A stretch of 64,000 nucleotides of DNA from Pseudomonas graminis (GTDB lineage: Bacteria > Pseudomonadota > Gammaproteobacteria > Pseudomonadales > Pseudomonadaceae). Under the pieces are notes generated by a model that had not been told where the DNA came from, did not search any database, and worked only from the letters and a program-made list of their open reading frames with translations. The stretch's first letter is position 1. Every line of letters starts with the position of its first letter. Below, one piece after another: positions 57,306 to 64,000 of the stretch. Location: the NCBI RefSeq assembly GCF_004364335.1, contig NZ_SOCR01000006.1, forward strand, positions 31,778-95,777, in the 5' to 3' direction. A program made the translations under genes and the position numbers.

Positions 57306-59165
57306 ATGCTCAAACGCCTTGCCTGGCTGGCGCTCTGTGTCTGCGCCCCGCTGTACGCCGCGACTCACGTCGACAATGATCGTTTGCAGCAACTGGCCAA
57401 TTCCAGATTCTGGATCTCCATCGGCCACTACGAAGCCGGCAAGCTGGGTGGCTGGCGCAGCTATGTCGATGACCCGAAGTTCTTCCTCGCCCAGAACGGC
57501 GCCCATGACCCTAAAGCCGAATTGGCCGCGACCCTTGAGGCGATCTACCGCCCCGTCACCCAAGGTCAGGAAAACGGCCACCCGCAATGCGTTTACCCGT
57601 CTCGCACGCGCTTTTTGCGCGACGAATTGAAGCTGGCCGATCTGCCCGCGGTCGACTGCAAAGAATTCAACAAATGGTTTTCCGATGTGGCCCCGGACAG
57701 CACCGTGCTGATTTTCCCGGCAGCGTACCTCAACAGCCCGTCGTCCATGTTCGGCCACACGCTGCTGCGCATCGATCAGGCGGACGTGCAGGCCAACAAG
57801 ACCGCCTTGCTCAGCTACGCGATCAATTTCGGCGCCTACATCGAGGGTTCCGACAACAGCATTCTGTACGCGTGGAAAGGCCTGGCGGGCGGCTACCCCG
57901 GTCTGTTCGCGCTGGTGCCTTATCAGGAAAAACTCTCCGAGTACCGTAGCCTTGAGAACCGTGATCTGTGGGAATACCGCCTCAATCTGACGCCGGAAGA
58001 AACCCGGCGCATGGTCGAGCACGTGTGGGAACTCAAACAGATCCGCTTCGGGTATTTCTTCTTCGACGAAAACTGCTCCTACCGTTTGCTGGAGCTGCTC
58101 CAAGTAGCTCGTCCAAGCCTGGACCTGACGCCGCAGTTTCGTCTGACGGCCATTCCCACGGACACCGTGCGTGCGGTCAAAGAGGCAGGGCTTGTAGAGA
58201 AGATCGAGTATCGCCCGTCCAGGGAGCGCGAGCTGCTGAGCCGTGCCGAGCCGTTGAATCACGACGAGCAACAGTGGGTGCTGAAAGTGAGCGCCGATCA
58301 AAAGCAGCTGCAGAACGACACCTACCTCGCCCTGCCGAAGGAACGCCGTGCCTTAATTCAGGACGCGGCCTACAGGCTGGAGCGATATCGGGCCAACGGG
58401 CAGGAGCGCGACCCTACAAGCGCGCAACGCAGCTATGACCTGCTGCGTGCGATCAGCACCAATCCGCCACCTGCGCTGGAAATTGAACGCCCGGGGCTGC
58501 CGGAAGACGGGCATGAATCACGGACCTGGCAACTGGGAGCCGGCACGCGTGATGACAAAGCGTTCGCCGAATACGGCTTGCGTATGGCGTATCACGATTT
58601 GAACGACAATGCGTACGGCTTCCCGCTGGGCGCGCAGATCGAGATCCTTCAGCTCAAGCTGCGCCAATATGAAGACAGTCATTGGCAGGTGCAGCGGCTC
58701 GATCTGGCGACCATCCGCTCGCTGACACCGCGCAACGAGCTGTTGCAACCGTGGTCATGGCAAGTGGCGGGCGGCCTTGAGCGGGTGCTGGGCAAGCACG
58801 GCGACGAGAATCTGGTCAGCCATGTCAACGGTGGCGCCGGTGGCACGTGGAAATTGGGGGATGACGTGCTGGGCTTCGCCATGGGAACGGTGCGGATTGA
58901 GCACAATAACGATTTCTCGGCACTGATTTCGCCAGCGGCGGGTTTCAATACCGGCGTGCTGTGGCGCAATCCGTTGGGTAATTTCAGCCTGGAAACCAAG
59001 GGCGATTACTTCACCAATGGCGAAGTGCGGCGCAACATCAGCCTCAATCAACAATGGGAGCTGTCGCGCAACCTCGGGCTTCGGCTCAGTGCGCAGCGGG
59101 ATTTCAGCCAGATGACCTCGCCGGTGAATGAGGTGATGCTGGAGCTGAAGTGGTATCACTATTGA
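57306..59165 (+). CDS. DUF4105 outer-membrane-associated protein
   Basis: 619 residues. Signal peptide (LAWLALCVCAPLYAA). The central DUF4105 domain has NSPSSMFGHTLLRIDQ (a conserved His) and FFDENCSYRLLELL (a conserved Cys), a pattern like the NlpC/P60-type papain fold, so a peptidase or amidase role is possible. The last 200 residues alternate polar and hydrophobic residues and end in VMLELKWYHY with a terminal aromatic, suggesting a beta-barrel. Such proteins sit in the envelope; the substrate is unknown. Confidence 0.85.
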   Translation: MLKRLAWLALCVCAPLYAATHVDNDRLQQLANSRFWISIGHYEAGKLGGWRSYVDDPKFFLAQNGAHDPKAELAATLEAIYRPVTQGQENGHPQCVYPSRTRFLRDELKLADLPAVDCKEFNKWFSDVAPDSTVLIFPAAYLNSPSSMFGHTLLRIDQADVQANKTALLSYAINFGAYIEGSDNSILYAWKGLAGGYPGLFALVPYQEKLSEYRSLENRDLWEYRLNLTPEETRRMVEHVWELKQIRFGYFFFDENCSYRLLELLQVARPSLDLTPQFRLTAIPTDTVRAVKEAGLVEKIEYRPSRERELLSRAEPLNHDEQQWVLKVSADQKQLQNDTYLALPKERRALIQDAAYRLERYRANGQERDPTSAQRSYDLLRAISTNPPPALEIERPGLPEDGHESRTWQLGAGTRDDKAFAEYGLRMAYHDLNDNAYGFPLGAQIEILQLKLRQYEDSHWQVQRLDLATIRSLTPRNELLQPWSWQVAGGLERVLGKHGDENLVSHVNGGAGGTWKLGDDVLGFAMGTVRIEHNNDFSALISPAAGFNTGVLWRNPLGNFSLETKGDYFTNGEVRRNISLNQQWELSRNLGLRLSAQRDFSQMTSPVNEVMLELKWYHY

Positions 59166-59202
59166 GTGGCACGCTCGTGATTTTTTAGTGTGACCCCTGA
59201 CG

Positions 59203-59269
59203 CTTTCCCGGCTGAGGCCGGTCCTACGATGCGCGCGACGGTTCTGTAGGACTGGCTTTAGCCGGGAAG
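59203..59269. repeat. REPIN of a third REP family
   Basis: CTTTCCCGGCTGAGGCCGG with GTCCTAC at 59203-59227 is matched inverted by GTAGGACTGGCTTTAGCCGG at 59246-59269. The core GGCTNNAGCC differs from the two other REP families in the window. Confidence 0.8.
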
Positions 59270-59281
59270 AGGCCAGCCCTG

Positions 59282-59479
59282 CTATGTGTGCGTCGTGGCG
59301 TAACCTTCTTCTTCGATCAATTCCACAATCTGCTCAGCCTCAAGCTGGCTCTGCACTTTGACCTCCCCGTTCGCCAGATCAACCTGCACTTGCGCCGTCG
59401 GGTCCTGCCCCTGAATGGCGCTGGTGACGGCGCGCACGCAGTGTGCGCAGGTCATGCCTTGAACCTTGAATACCTGCAT
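59282..59479 (-). CDS. Heavy-metal-associated domain protein (copper chaperone type)
   Basis: 65 residues, one HMA domain. The metal motif is GMTCAHC with Cys11 and Cys14, and VDLANGEVKVQSQLEAEQIV continues the ferredoxin-like fold. GAGGAG precedes the ATG at 59479. This resembles CopZ, which carries Cu(I) to a P-type ATPase. No ATPase or MerR regulator lies beside it. Confidence 0.88.
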   Translation of the reverse strand: MQVFKVQGMTCAHCVRAVTSAIQGQDPTAQVQVDLANGEVKVQSQLEAEQIVELIEEEGYATTHT

Positions 59480-59634
59480 GTGCTGACTCCTCTTTACATC
59501 GAAAACGTGTGATAACGCCATCTAAGACCTTCCCGTCGGGGCAAGGTCAAGTTTCCGTTGCATCTGCCGGGCTGGCATTCATCCGCACTCTGCGCCAGAG
59601 TGCGCCTACAACCGTCATATCAGGAGAATCAGCC

Positions 59635-60015
59635 ATGCGCTGGTCAGCCATTCGTATTGCAGGTTTCGCCGGCCTGTTGGCGTGCGCATCCTGGGCCCAT
59701 GCCGATCAGGACTACGGCGTGCTGATCATTTCCCGCGAGCGCCTGGAGGTCTCCACCTCCTGCGAAATCGGAATATTCATGCAGGACCAACTCGTCGGCC
59801 GCCTGTACCAGGAAGAGTCACGCTCATTCAATTTGCCAGCCGGCGACCTGTCGGTGCGCTTGCGTGTGCTGCCGGGCCAGACGCCGGGCTGCTCGCCGGG
59901 CATTGAGGCGCAGAACAACACGCGCCTGCACATCAATGCGGGTGACGTTTTGAAATACCGCCTCGCGTCCGGGCCCAACGGGATGTATCTGAAGAAAGCG
60001 GATTTGAATTACTAG
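59635..60015 (+). CDS. Small exported hypothetical protein
   Basis: 126 residues from ATG 59635 with CAGGAGAA upstream. Signal peptide (RIAGFAGLLACASWAHA). The mature protein has two Cys (TSCEIGIF, PGCSPGIE), likely a disulfide, and a beta-rich pattern: VGRLYQEESRSFNLPAGDLS suggests an Ig-like or jelly-roll fold. A terminator follows. I do not recognise the family. Confidence 0.75.
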   Translation: MRWSAIRIAGFAGLLACASWAHADQDYGVLIISRERLEVSTSCEIGIFMQDQLVGRLYQEESRSFNLPAGDLSVRLRVLPGQTPGCSPGIEAQNNTRLHINAGDVLKYRLASGPNGMYLKKADLNY

Positions 60016-60024
60016 CCGTCAACG

Positions 60025-60055
60025 AAAAAACCCGGCCTGAGCCGGGTTTTTCTTT
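60025..60055. terminator. Bidirectional terminator
   Basis: AAAACCCGGC and GCCGGGTTTT form a 10-bp stem with loop CTGA, flanked by A-run and T-run. It serves the two convergent genes on either side. Confidence 0.9.
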
Positions 60056-60060
60056 GTCGA

Positions 60061-60954
60061 TTATTGCATCCAGGGCGGAGGCGGCTCTTCGGTTTTGCCC
60101 GGTGGGGCATCGTCCGCCGCACGCCCCGCCTGGCGACGGTCTTCATCCAGGCGCGCCGCTTCGATCTCGCGCAAGACACTGCCTACATCGGCAATCTCAT
60201 CCGGATCAGCGAACACCCCGGTCAGAACAGTCGCCGGGGACAAAGTACCCGCCTCGAAATAGGACCACATCTCGCGGGCGTAGCGCGTCTGCTTCAGTTC
60301 AGGTGCGAAACGACCGAAGTACGAAGCCATGTTGCCGACGTCGCGCTCCAGCATGCTGAATGCGTGATTGTTGCCCGCCGCGTCCACCGCTTGCGGCAGG
60401 TCGATGATGACAGGCCCGGTCGGCGTCAACAGCACGTTGAACTCCGACAGGTCACCGTGCACCAGACCGGTACACAACATCAGGACGATTTGCTGGATCA
60501 GGAACGCGTGATATTCCCGTGCCTGATCCGGCTCCAGCGTGACGTCGTTCAGGCGCGGCGCCGCGTCGCCATATTCGTCGCAGATCATCTCCATCAGCAG
60601 CACGCCTTCGAGGAAGTCGAACGGCTTGGGAACCCTGACACCCGCGCTCGCGAGTCGGAACAACGCCGCGACCTCGGCGTTCTGCCAGGCGTCCTCGGTT
60701 TCTTTGCGACCAAACTTAGACCCCTTCGCCATGGCGCGGGCATCACGGCTATTGCGGACCTTGCGGCCCTCCTGATACTCCGCAGCCTGGCGGAAACTTC
60801 GTTTGTTTGCCTCCTTGTAAACCTTCGCGCAGCGTAGCTCTTTGCCGCAGCGCACCACATAAACAGCTGCCTCTTTACCGCTCATCAGCGGGCGCAGCAC
60901 CTCGTCCACCAGACCGTCTTCGATCAGGGGTTCAATGCGTTTAGGAGTCTTCAT
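60061..60954 (-). CDS. RIO1-type serine protein kinase
   Basis: 297 residues. A RIO kinase fold: P-loop area SGKEAAVYVVR, ATP lysine in CAKVYKE, catalytic loop VHGDLSEFNVLL with Asp and Asn, and metal loop IIDLPQA, where the usual DFG is IDLP as in RIO1 proteins. The tail is proline-rich (PPGKTEEPPPPWMQ). RIO kinases in archaea and eukaryotes act in ribosome assembly; the bacterial role is unknown. The next gene upstream is unrelated. Confidence 0.88.
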   Translation of the reverse strand: MKTPKRIEPLIEDGLVDEVLRPLMSGKEAAVYVVRCGKELRCAKVYKEANKRSFRQAAEYQEGRKVRNSRDARAMAKGSKFGRKETEDAWQNAEVAALFRLASAGVRVPKPFDFLEGVLLMEMICDEYGDAAPRLNDVTLEPDQAREYHAFLIQQIVLMLCTGLVHGDLSEFNVLLTPTGPVIIDLPQAVDAAGNNHAFSMLERDVGNMASYFGRFAPELKQTRYAREMWSYFEAGTLSPATVLTGVFADPDEIADVGSVLREIEAARLDEDRRQAGRAADDAPPGKTEEPPPPWMQ

Positions 60955-61184
60955 CAGCTTTTATTGGGGGTCCTTCGTTGCCAAACACGCGATTGTTGCT
61001 CGTTATACGGCAATCTTCTGCCAGCGAGTAGGGGGTCAGCTCGATTGACCGTATGCCAGTTGTCTCACGACATCCCCGCCACATGGCCAAGCAGCATTCG
61101 TGCCGACGCATAATTCCGACCCTCTGTCGTCTGTATGGCAGTGTTTATCGAAGAGCGGCAATAACCCGACCAGACAATCTTCGC

Positions 61185-61994
61185 TCATGGTCCGCGAAAC
61201 AGCTCGCCAGGGGTCCTCCCGAAAAGCCCTTTGAAGGCAGCAATGAAAGCCGACGTCGAATCGTAACCGCAGTTAAGCGCTGTGCTCGTCACGCTCACCC
61301 CTTCTTCCAACGCATTGAGTGACGACAGCAGGCGCGCCCTCTGCCGCCAGCTCCGGAAGCTCATGCCGGTTTCGCGCTGAAACAATCGCGTCAGGGTTTT
61401 TTCCGACATGTTCAAACGCGCCGCCCAGTCATAAAGGGTAATCGCTTGGTCCGGCGCTTCGATCAGTTCACCACACAGTCCCAGCAAGCGTAGATGACGA
61501 GGTAGTGGGAGCGAGAAACCCACCTCGGGCAAATTCGCCAATTGATCCAGCAGTACCTGAACGAGACGAGACTCGGCGCTATCGACGTCCGGGTAATCTG
61601 CCGGCAGCTGGCAGAACGTCTTTATCAACTCCCTGGCGAGTGGCGTGACTTCAAGCACCCGGCAGCGGTCCGGCGACCAGGTGCAGTCTTCCTTGCGCAC
61701 GTAGAGGCTGCGCATCTCGGCACGAGTTGACGTGACGACTTCATGATCGAGCCCGGCAGGAATCCACACGCCCCACTGCGGCGGCGCAAAGAAACTGCCG
61801 TGCGGGGTATGGACCCCAAGCACACCACTGATGGCGTAGGAAAACTGCACCCAGTCGTGGCGATGCGTCGGGGTCCACGAGCCCGCGCTCAGGCTTTCCG
61901 CTCTGGCGTATAGCGGGCGAGGCAAGTCGGTCAGCGTTGGAATCAAGCGCCGAGTTTCGGCGTTGCGCGATGGGCAGTGTCCGTTGCTCGGCAT
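61185..61994 (-). CDS. AraC-family regulator (NimR-like)
   Basis: 269 residues. The N-terminal cupin has THRHDWVQFSYAISGVLGVH and PPQWGVWIPAGLDHEV, the arrangement of the NimR/AraC subfamily that usually controls a neighbouring efflux gene. The C-terminal HTH pair is TLYDWAARLNMSEKTLTRLF and SVTSTALNCGYDSTSAFIAA. No MFS gene is adjacent here. The ATG at 61994 is the first with a family-like N-terminus but has no strong ribosome binding site. Confidence 0.85.
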   Translation of the reverse strand: MPSNGHCPSRNAETRRLIPTLTDLPRPLYARAESLSAGSWTPTHRHDWVQFSYAISGVLGVHTPHGSFFAPPQWGVWIPAGLDHEVVTSTRAEMRSLYVRKEDCTWSPDRCRVLEVTPLARELIKTFCQLPADYPDVDSAESRLVQVLLDQLANLPEVGFSLPLPRHLRLLGLCGELIEAPDQAITLYDWAARLNMSEKTLTRLFQRETGMSFRSWRQRARLLSSLNALEEGVSVTSTALNCGYDSTSAFIAAFKGLFGRTPGELFRGP

Positions 61995-62378
61995 ATGCGT
62001 GCCATGTGTCGGGAGACAGAAGTCTACGCGCCTGTTCCAGACTTTTGCCAGTGGCGGAAGCCGAATTGAGCGTGGAGTCGGGGATCGAGTTCACTTAGAA
62101 CCGGGCGCGCATTCGCTGCAGATCAATCGATGTGTTTGCCTCATGGGAGTTCAGGAAATCCAGGAGGGTTCGCACATACTTACGCGGGTCATCAATGCAG
62201 CCTGCAACTTACCCGCGTGCTCGTGAGCTCACGAATGCACTTGAGCTCGCCGGTTTCTTAACCGCGATAGCCATGAGTGGGTTTATCGCCAATGGGTCTG
62301 AGCAGAATTTGCGAGAAACCAAGCGCGGATCTATACAGAGACAGGACACCTGAAACTAACCATCAAAAGGACTTGCGA
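61995..62378. other. 384-bp gap with a 14-bp palindrome
   Basis: No gene is supported here. It contains the exact palindrome TCGTGAGCTCACGA at 62221-62234, which could be an operator for the diverging AraC and Ig-like genes. Several short frames cross it without ribosome binding sites. It may include decayed coding sequence. Confidence 0.5.
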
Positions 62379-62972
62379 ATGTCAACTCATGAGGCCCGCT
62401 CCGTCGAAGTAGAAGTTCTCGACGGAGAAAAAGTTATAGGCACTGCACCCACAGAGGCAAACGGCTCCTGGACTTACACTGTGTCTCCCTTCAGTGAAGG
62501 CATTCATAGTTTCACCGCCCGAGCCGGCGGTAACACATCAGAAAAGTATACTGTCGTAGGAGGCGCGTCGGAGCTACCCATTAAGGAAGACTTCGAAGAC
62601 ATACCCGTTGGCGAGCTTGTGCGAGATGTAACCGTAACAAACCCTAAGACGTTGACTGCAATCACATTACGGCAGGGTGATGCACAAATTTCGATCTATT
62701 CAACGCACCGAAACTGCCTTCTTATACATTCAGGGGCCATGATCGAAATAGTTCCAGCTTCCCCGGCAACGTCTGTTGCCTTCCTCCGACTTGAAGACAG
62801 CGAGAACGTCCGCATCACCTATTATGACAACAGTGGTTTCTTCGTAGGCGAGATTCTCTCCCCTAAAATCGGGAAAGTTGAGTTCAGCAGTACCACTCCG
62901 ATCAGCCTGATCGAAATCGACGTTACGTCTGGCCATTTCAGGGAAGTGATAGACGACTTCGAGTTCAGCTAA
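62379..62972 (+). CDS. Ig-like domain small protein A
   Basis: 197 residues from ATG 62379 with AAGGAC upstream. Residues about 5-58 look like one bacterial Ig-like repeat: VEVLDGEKVIGTAPTEANGS, WTYTVSPFSEGIHSFTARAG, as in large adhesins. The remaining 135 residues form a beta-rich domain ending IEIDVTSGHFREVIDDFEFS. There is no signal peptide or transmembrane span. Codon use is more AT-rich than the neighbours, suggesting transfer. Paralogous in layout to the next gene. Could be a fragment of a larger adhesin or a free-standing effector-like protein; function unknown. Confidence 0.7.
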   Translation: MSTHEARSVEVEVLDGEKVIGTAPTEANGSWTYTVSPFSEGIHSFTARAGGNTSEKYTVVGGASELPIKEDFEDIPVGELVRDVTVTNPKTLTAITLRQGDAQISIYSTHRNCLLIHSGAMIEIVPASPATSVAFLRLEDSENVRITYYDNSGFFVGEILSPKIGKVEFSSTTPISLIEIDVTSGHFREVIDDFEFS

Positions 62973-63030
62973 TTTGTTCGCTAACCCTGCTAATAAAAAT
63001 ACCTACGCGGAATAAAATCAGGATTCGAAG

Positions 63031-63612
63031 ATGACACCTCCAGACACTCACACCACTTCTGTCGAAATCAGCGACAACGACAAAGTCATCACATCAGTTG
63101 ACTCCACCGATGGTACATGGACTTGTCAACTTACTCTTGCGAAAGGAAATCACGAACTTAGGGCTAAAGTAGATGAAACCTCACCCCCTTACAGCATTTC
63201 GCAAACGAGCAATATAGACGTTGTGCAAGACTTCAAGAATTATGCCCTGGGCACCTATGGATTCAGATTCAGCACCGACCACATCGCTTTTTCAACTGCT
63301 AAAGGCCATGAATTCCTCATATCTGAACAAGGTGAACATACTCGCGTCTTAGGGATCACCTTATCGGCGACTCTAAAAATGAGCGAGGCCTTGCGGGCCA
63401 TCACCCTATCTTTTTTGTATCAGAACGACGGGACATGGCGTTGTCATTATGGCAACGGTCAGATTGAGGACAAGGCGATTAAGAGGTTGGCTGATTGGCA
63501 GACAGTGACTTTTACACAGGGCAATATTACTTCTATTGATTTTCTGAGCGGTGCATACGATCCACTCTGGATTGACCAATGCCTGCTGACGCTTGAGGTG
63601 GGTGCTGGCTAA
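63031..63612 (+). CDS. Ig-like domain small protein B
   Basis: 193 residues. The same two-part plan as the preceding gene: an Ig-like start (SVEISDNDKVITSVDSTDGT, WTCQLTLAKGNHELRAKVDE) and a beta-rich domain with FKNYALGTYGFRF and a closing ITSIDFLSGAYDPLWIDQ. Identity between the two is low outside shared turns, so duplication is old or the two were acquired separately. No signal peptide. AT-rich relative to the backbone. Starts 58 bp after its neighbour, so probably one transcript. Confidence 0.65.
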   Translation: MTPPDTHTTSVEISDNDKVITSVDSTDGTWTCQLTLAKGNHELRAKVDETSPPYSISQTSNIDVVQDFKNYALGTYGFRFSTDHIAFSTAKGHEFLISEQGEHTRVLGITLSATLKMSEALRAITLSFLYQNDGTWRCHYGNGQIEDKAIKRLADWQTVTFTQGNITSIDFLSGAYDPLWIDQCLLTLEVGAG

Positions 63613-63731
63613 ACCGAAACTCAACCGACTCATCCACTACAGGCGTCCTGACAACCGTATTAACCACGACAGACATCGATCTGGATCGGAGGGAGATAGC
63701 CTATAACCAAAGCAGCCACCTGCTCACCCAC

Positions 63732-64000
63732 TCACCGCTCAAGTATCGCCGTAACCCCCTGCCCGCCCGCTGCTCATAGGGAGATGAGTCCGCGGCCCTG
63801 CCCCGCCACGCTCAACAACTTGGCCAGGTTGGCGACGATACAGCCACCTGTCGCCGCAAAAGGATGACCCGCCGGCAATGAGCTGCCTTTGACATTCAGC
63901 TTGCTGCGATCAATCGATCCCAGCGGCGCATTCAACCCCAGGCGGGTTTTGCAGTAACCCGGGCCTTTCCAGGCCTTTAAGGTGCACAGCACTTAAGCAG
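63732..64000 (-). pseudogene. Thiolase (acetyl-CoA acyltransferase), decayed 3' end
   Basis: The minus-strand frame encodes the C-terminal end of a thiolase: SIDRSKLNVKGSSLPAGHPF and AATGGCIVANLAKLL are the conserved GHP loop region, where the His is catalytic. The frame then stops at TGA (63774-63776) exactly where the catalytic Cys of the CAAGGQG motif belongs, yet continues as AAGGQGVTAILER to a normal stop at 63732-63734. A second in-frame stop, TAA at 63993-63995, falls where AAQ precedes VLCTLKAW, the Gln codon CAA turned to TAA. The 5' part lies outside the window. Two independent nonsense changes make this a pseudogene. Confidence 0.8.

Noticed and set aside
56670..58301. 543-codon minus-strand frame
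   Set aside because: It covers the DUF3015 and DUF4105 genes, both of which have signal peptides and family motifs.
61741..62094. 117-codon minus-strand frame starting upstream of the AraC gene
   Set aside because: Mostly overlaps the AraC coding region in another frame, with no known motif or ribosome binding site.
63774..63776. TGA as a selenocysteine codon in the thiolase
   Set aside because: A second nonsense codon (TAA at 63993-63995) lies in the same frame and no convincing SECIS hairpin is visible after the TGA, so decay is simpler.

Overview
The window is chromosomal DNA of a Pseudomonas, most likely of the fluorescens/syringae side of the genus rather than P. aeruginosa. The gene order clpB-pgeF-rluD-bamD-PP0621-pilS-pilR-thiO-minor pilins-ispH-fkpB-lspA-ileS-ribF-murJ-rpsT-proB-obgE-rpmA-rplU-ispB-fklB-yqhA-Lon-like protease is the conserved pseudomonad backbone, as I recall it from P. 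aeruginosa. The intergenic repeats with GTAG-headed GC-rich arms are typical Pseudomonas REP/REPIN elements. No IS element, prophage, rRNA operon or CRISPR array was seen.

Layout. 1-6.1 kb: the 3' end of a LysR regulator, then a catabolic block on the minus strand (MFS transporter, FAH-family hydrolase, SDR dehydrogenase, 2-hydroxyacid dehydrogenase) with a divergent AraC regulator. 6.1-13.1 kb: REP clusters, DUF1780 and MOSC genes, ndh, a six-copy tandem REPIN array of about 203 bp per unit, a GAF-PAS-GGDEF diguanylate cyclase and an orphan pstS. 13.2-13.8 kb: a four-gene tRNA operon (Asn-Pro-Lys-Pro) with a clear sigma70 promoter. 14-23 kb: clpB behind a sigma32-type promoter, then pgeF, rluD, bamD, pilS and pilR. 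23-27 kb: an insertion between pilR and thiO that carries an ABC importer without its ATPase, an FMN-dependent monooxygenase and a winged-helix/nucleotidyltransferase regulator under two operators.

28-38.3 kb: type IV pilus assembly genes in two converging sets. One is fimU-pilV-pilW-pilX-pilY1-pilE on the plus strand; the other is pilV-, pilW-, pilX- and pilE-like on the minus strand with a divergent fimT-like gene. PilS/PilR (sensor and sigma54 activator) lie upstream. 38.3-51.3 kb: essential housekeeping genes for isoprenoids (ispH, ispB), lipoprotein maturation (lspA), isoleucyl-tRNA (ileS), flavins (ribF), lipid II flipping (murJ), ribosome parts (rpsT, rpmA, rplU), the Obg GTPase and proline synthesis (proB). 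51.4-61 kb: an iron-box-controlled small gene, fklB, membrane and exported proteins of unknown role, a Lon-like protease, a copper chaperone-like protein and a RIO-type kinase.

61-64 kb is an accessory end: an AraC regulator, two adjacent small proteins with Ig-like N-termini, and the 3' end of a thiolase pseudogene with two in-frame nonsense codons, one of them at the catalytic cysteine. The best candidates for under-described biology are the autoregulated winged-helix/nucleotidyltransferase locus with a possible truncated partner (26.2-27.0 kb), the tandem REPIN array (9.26-10.37 kb), the duplicated converging minor-pilin sets (28.2-38.3 kb) and the paired Ig-like proteins (62.4-63.6 kb).
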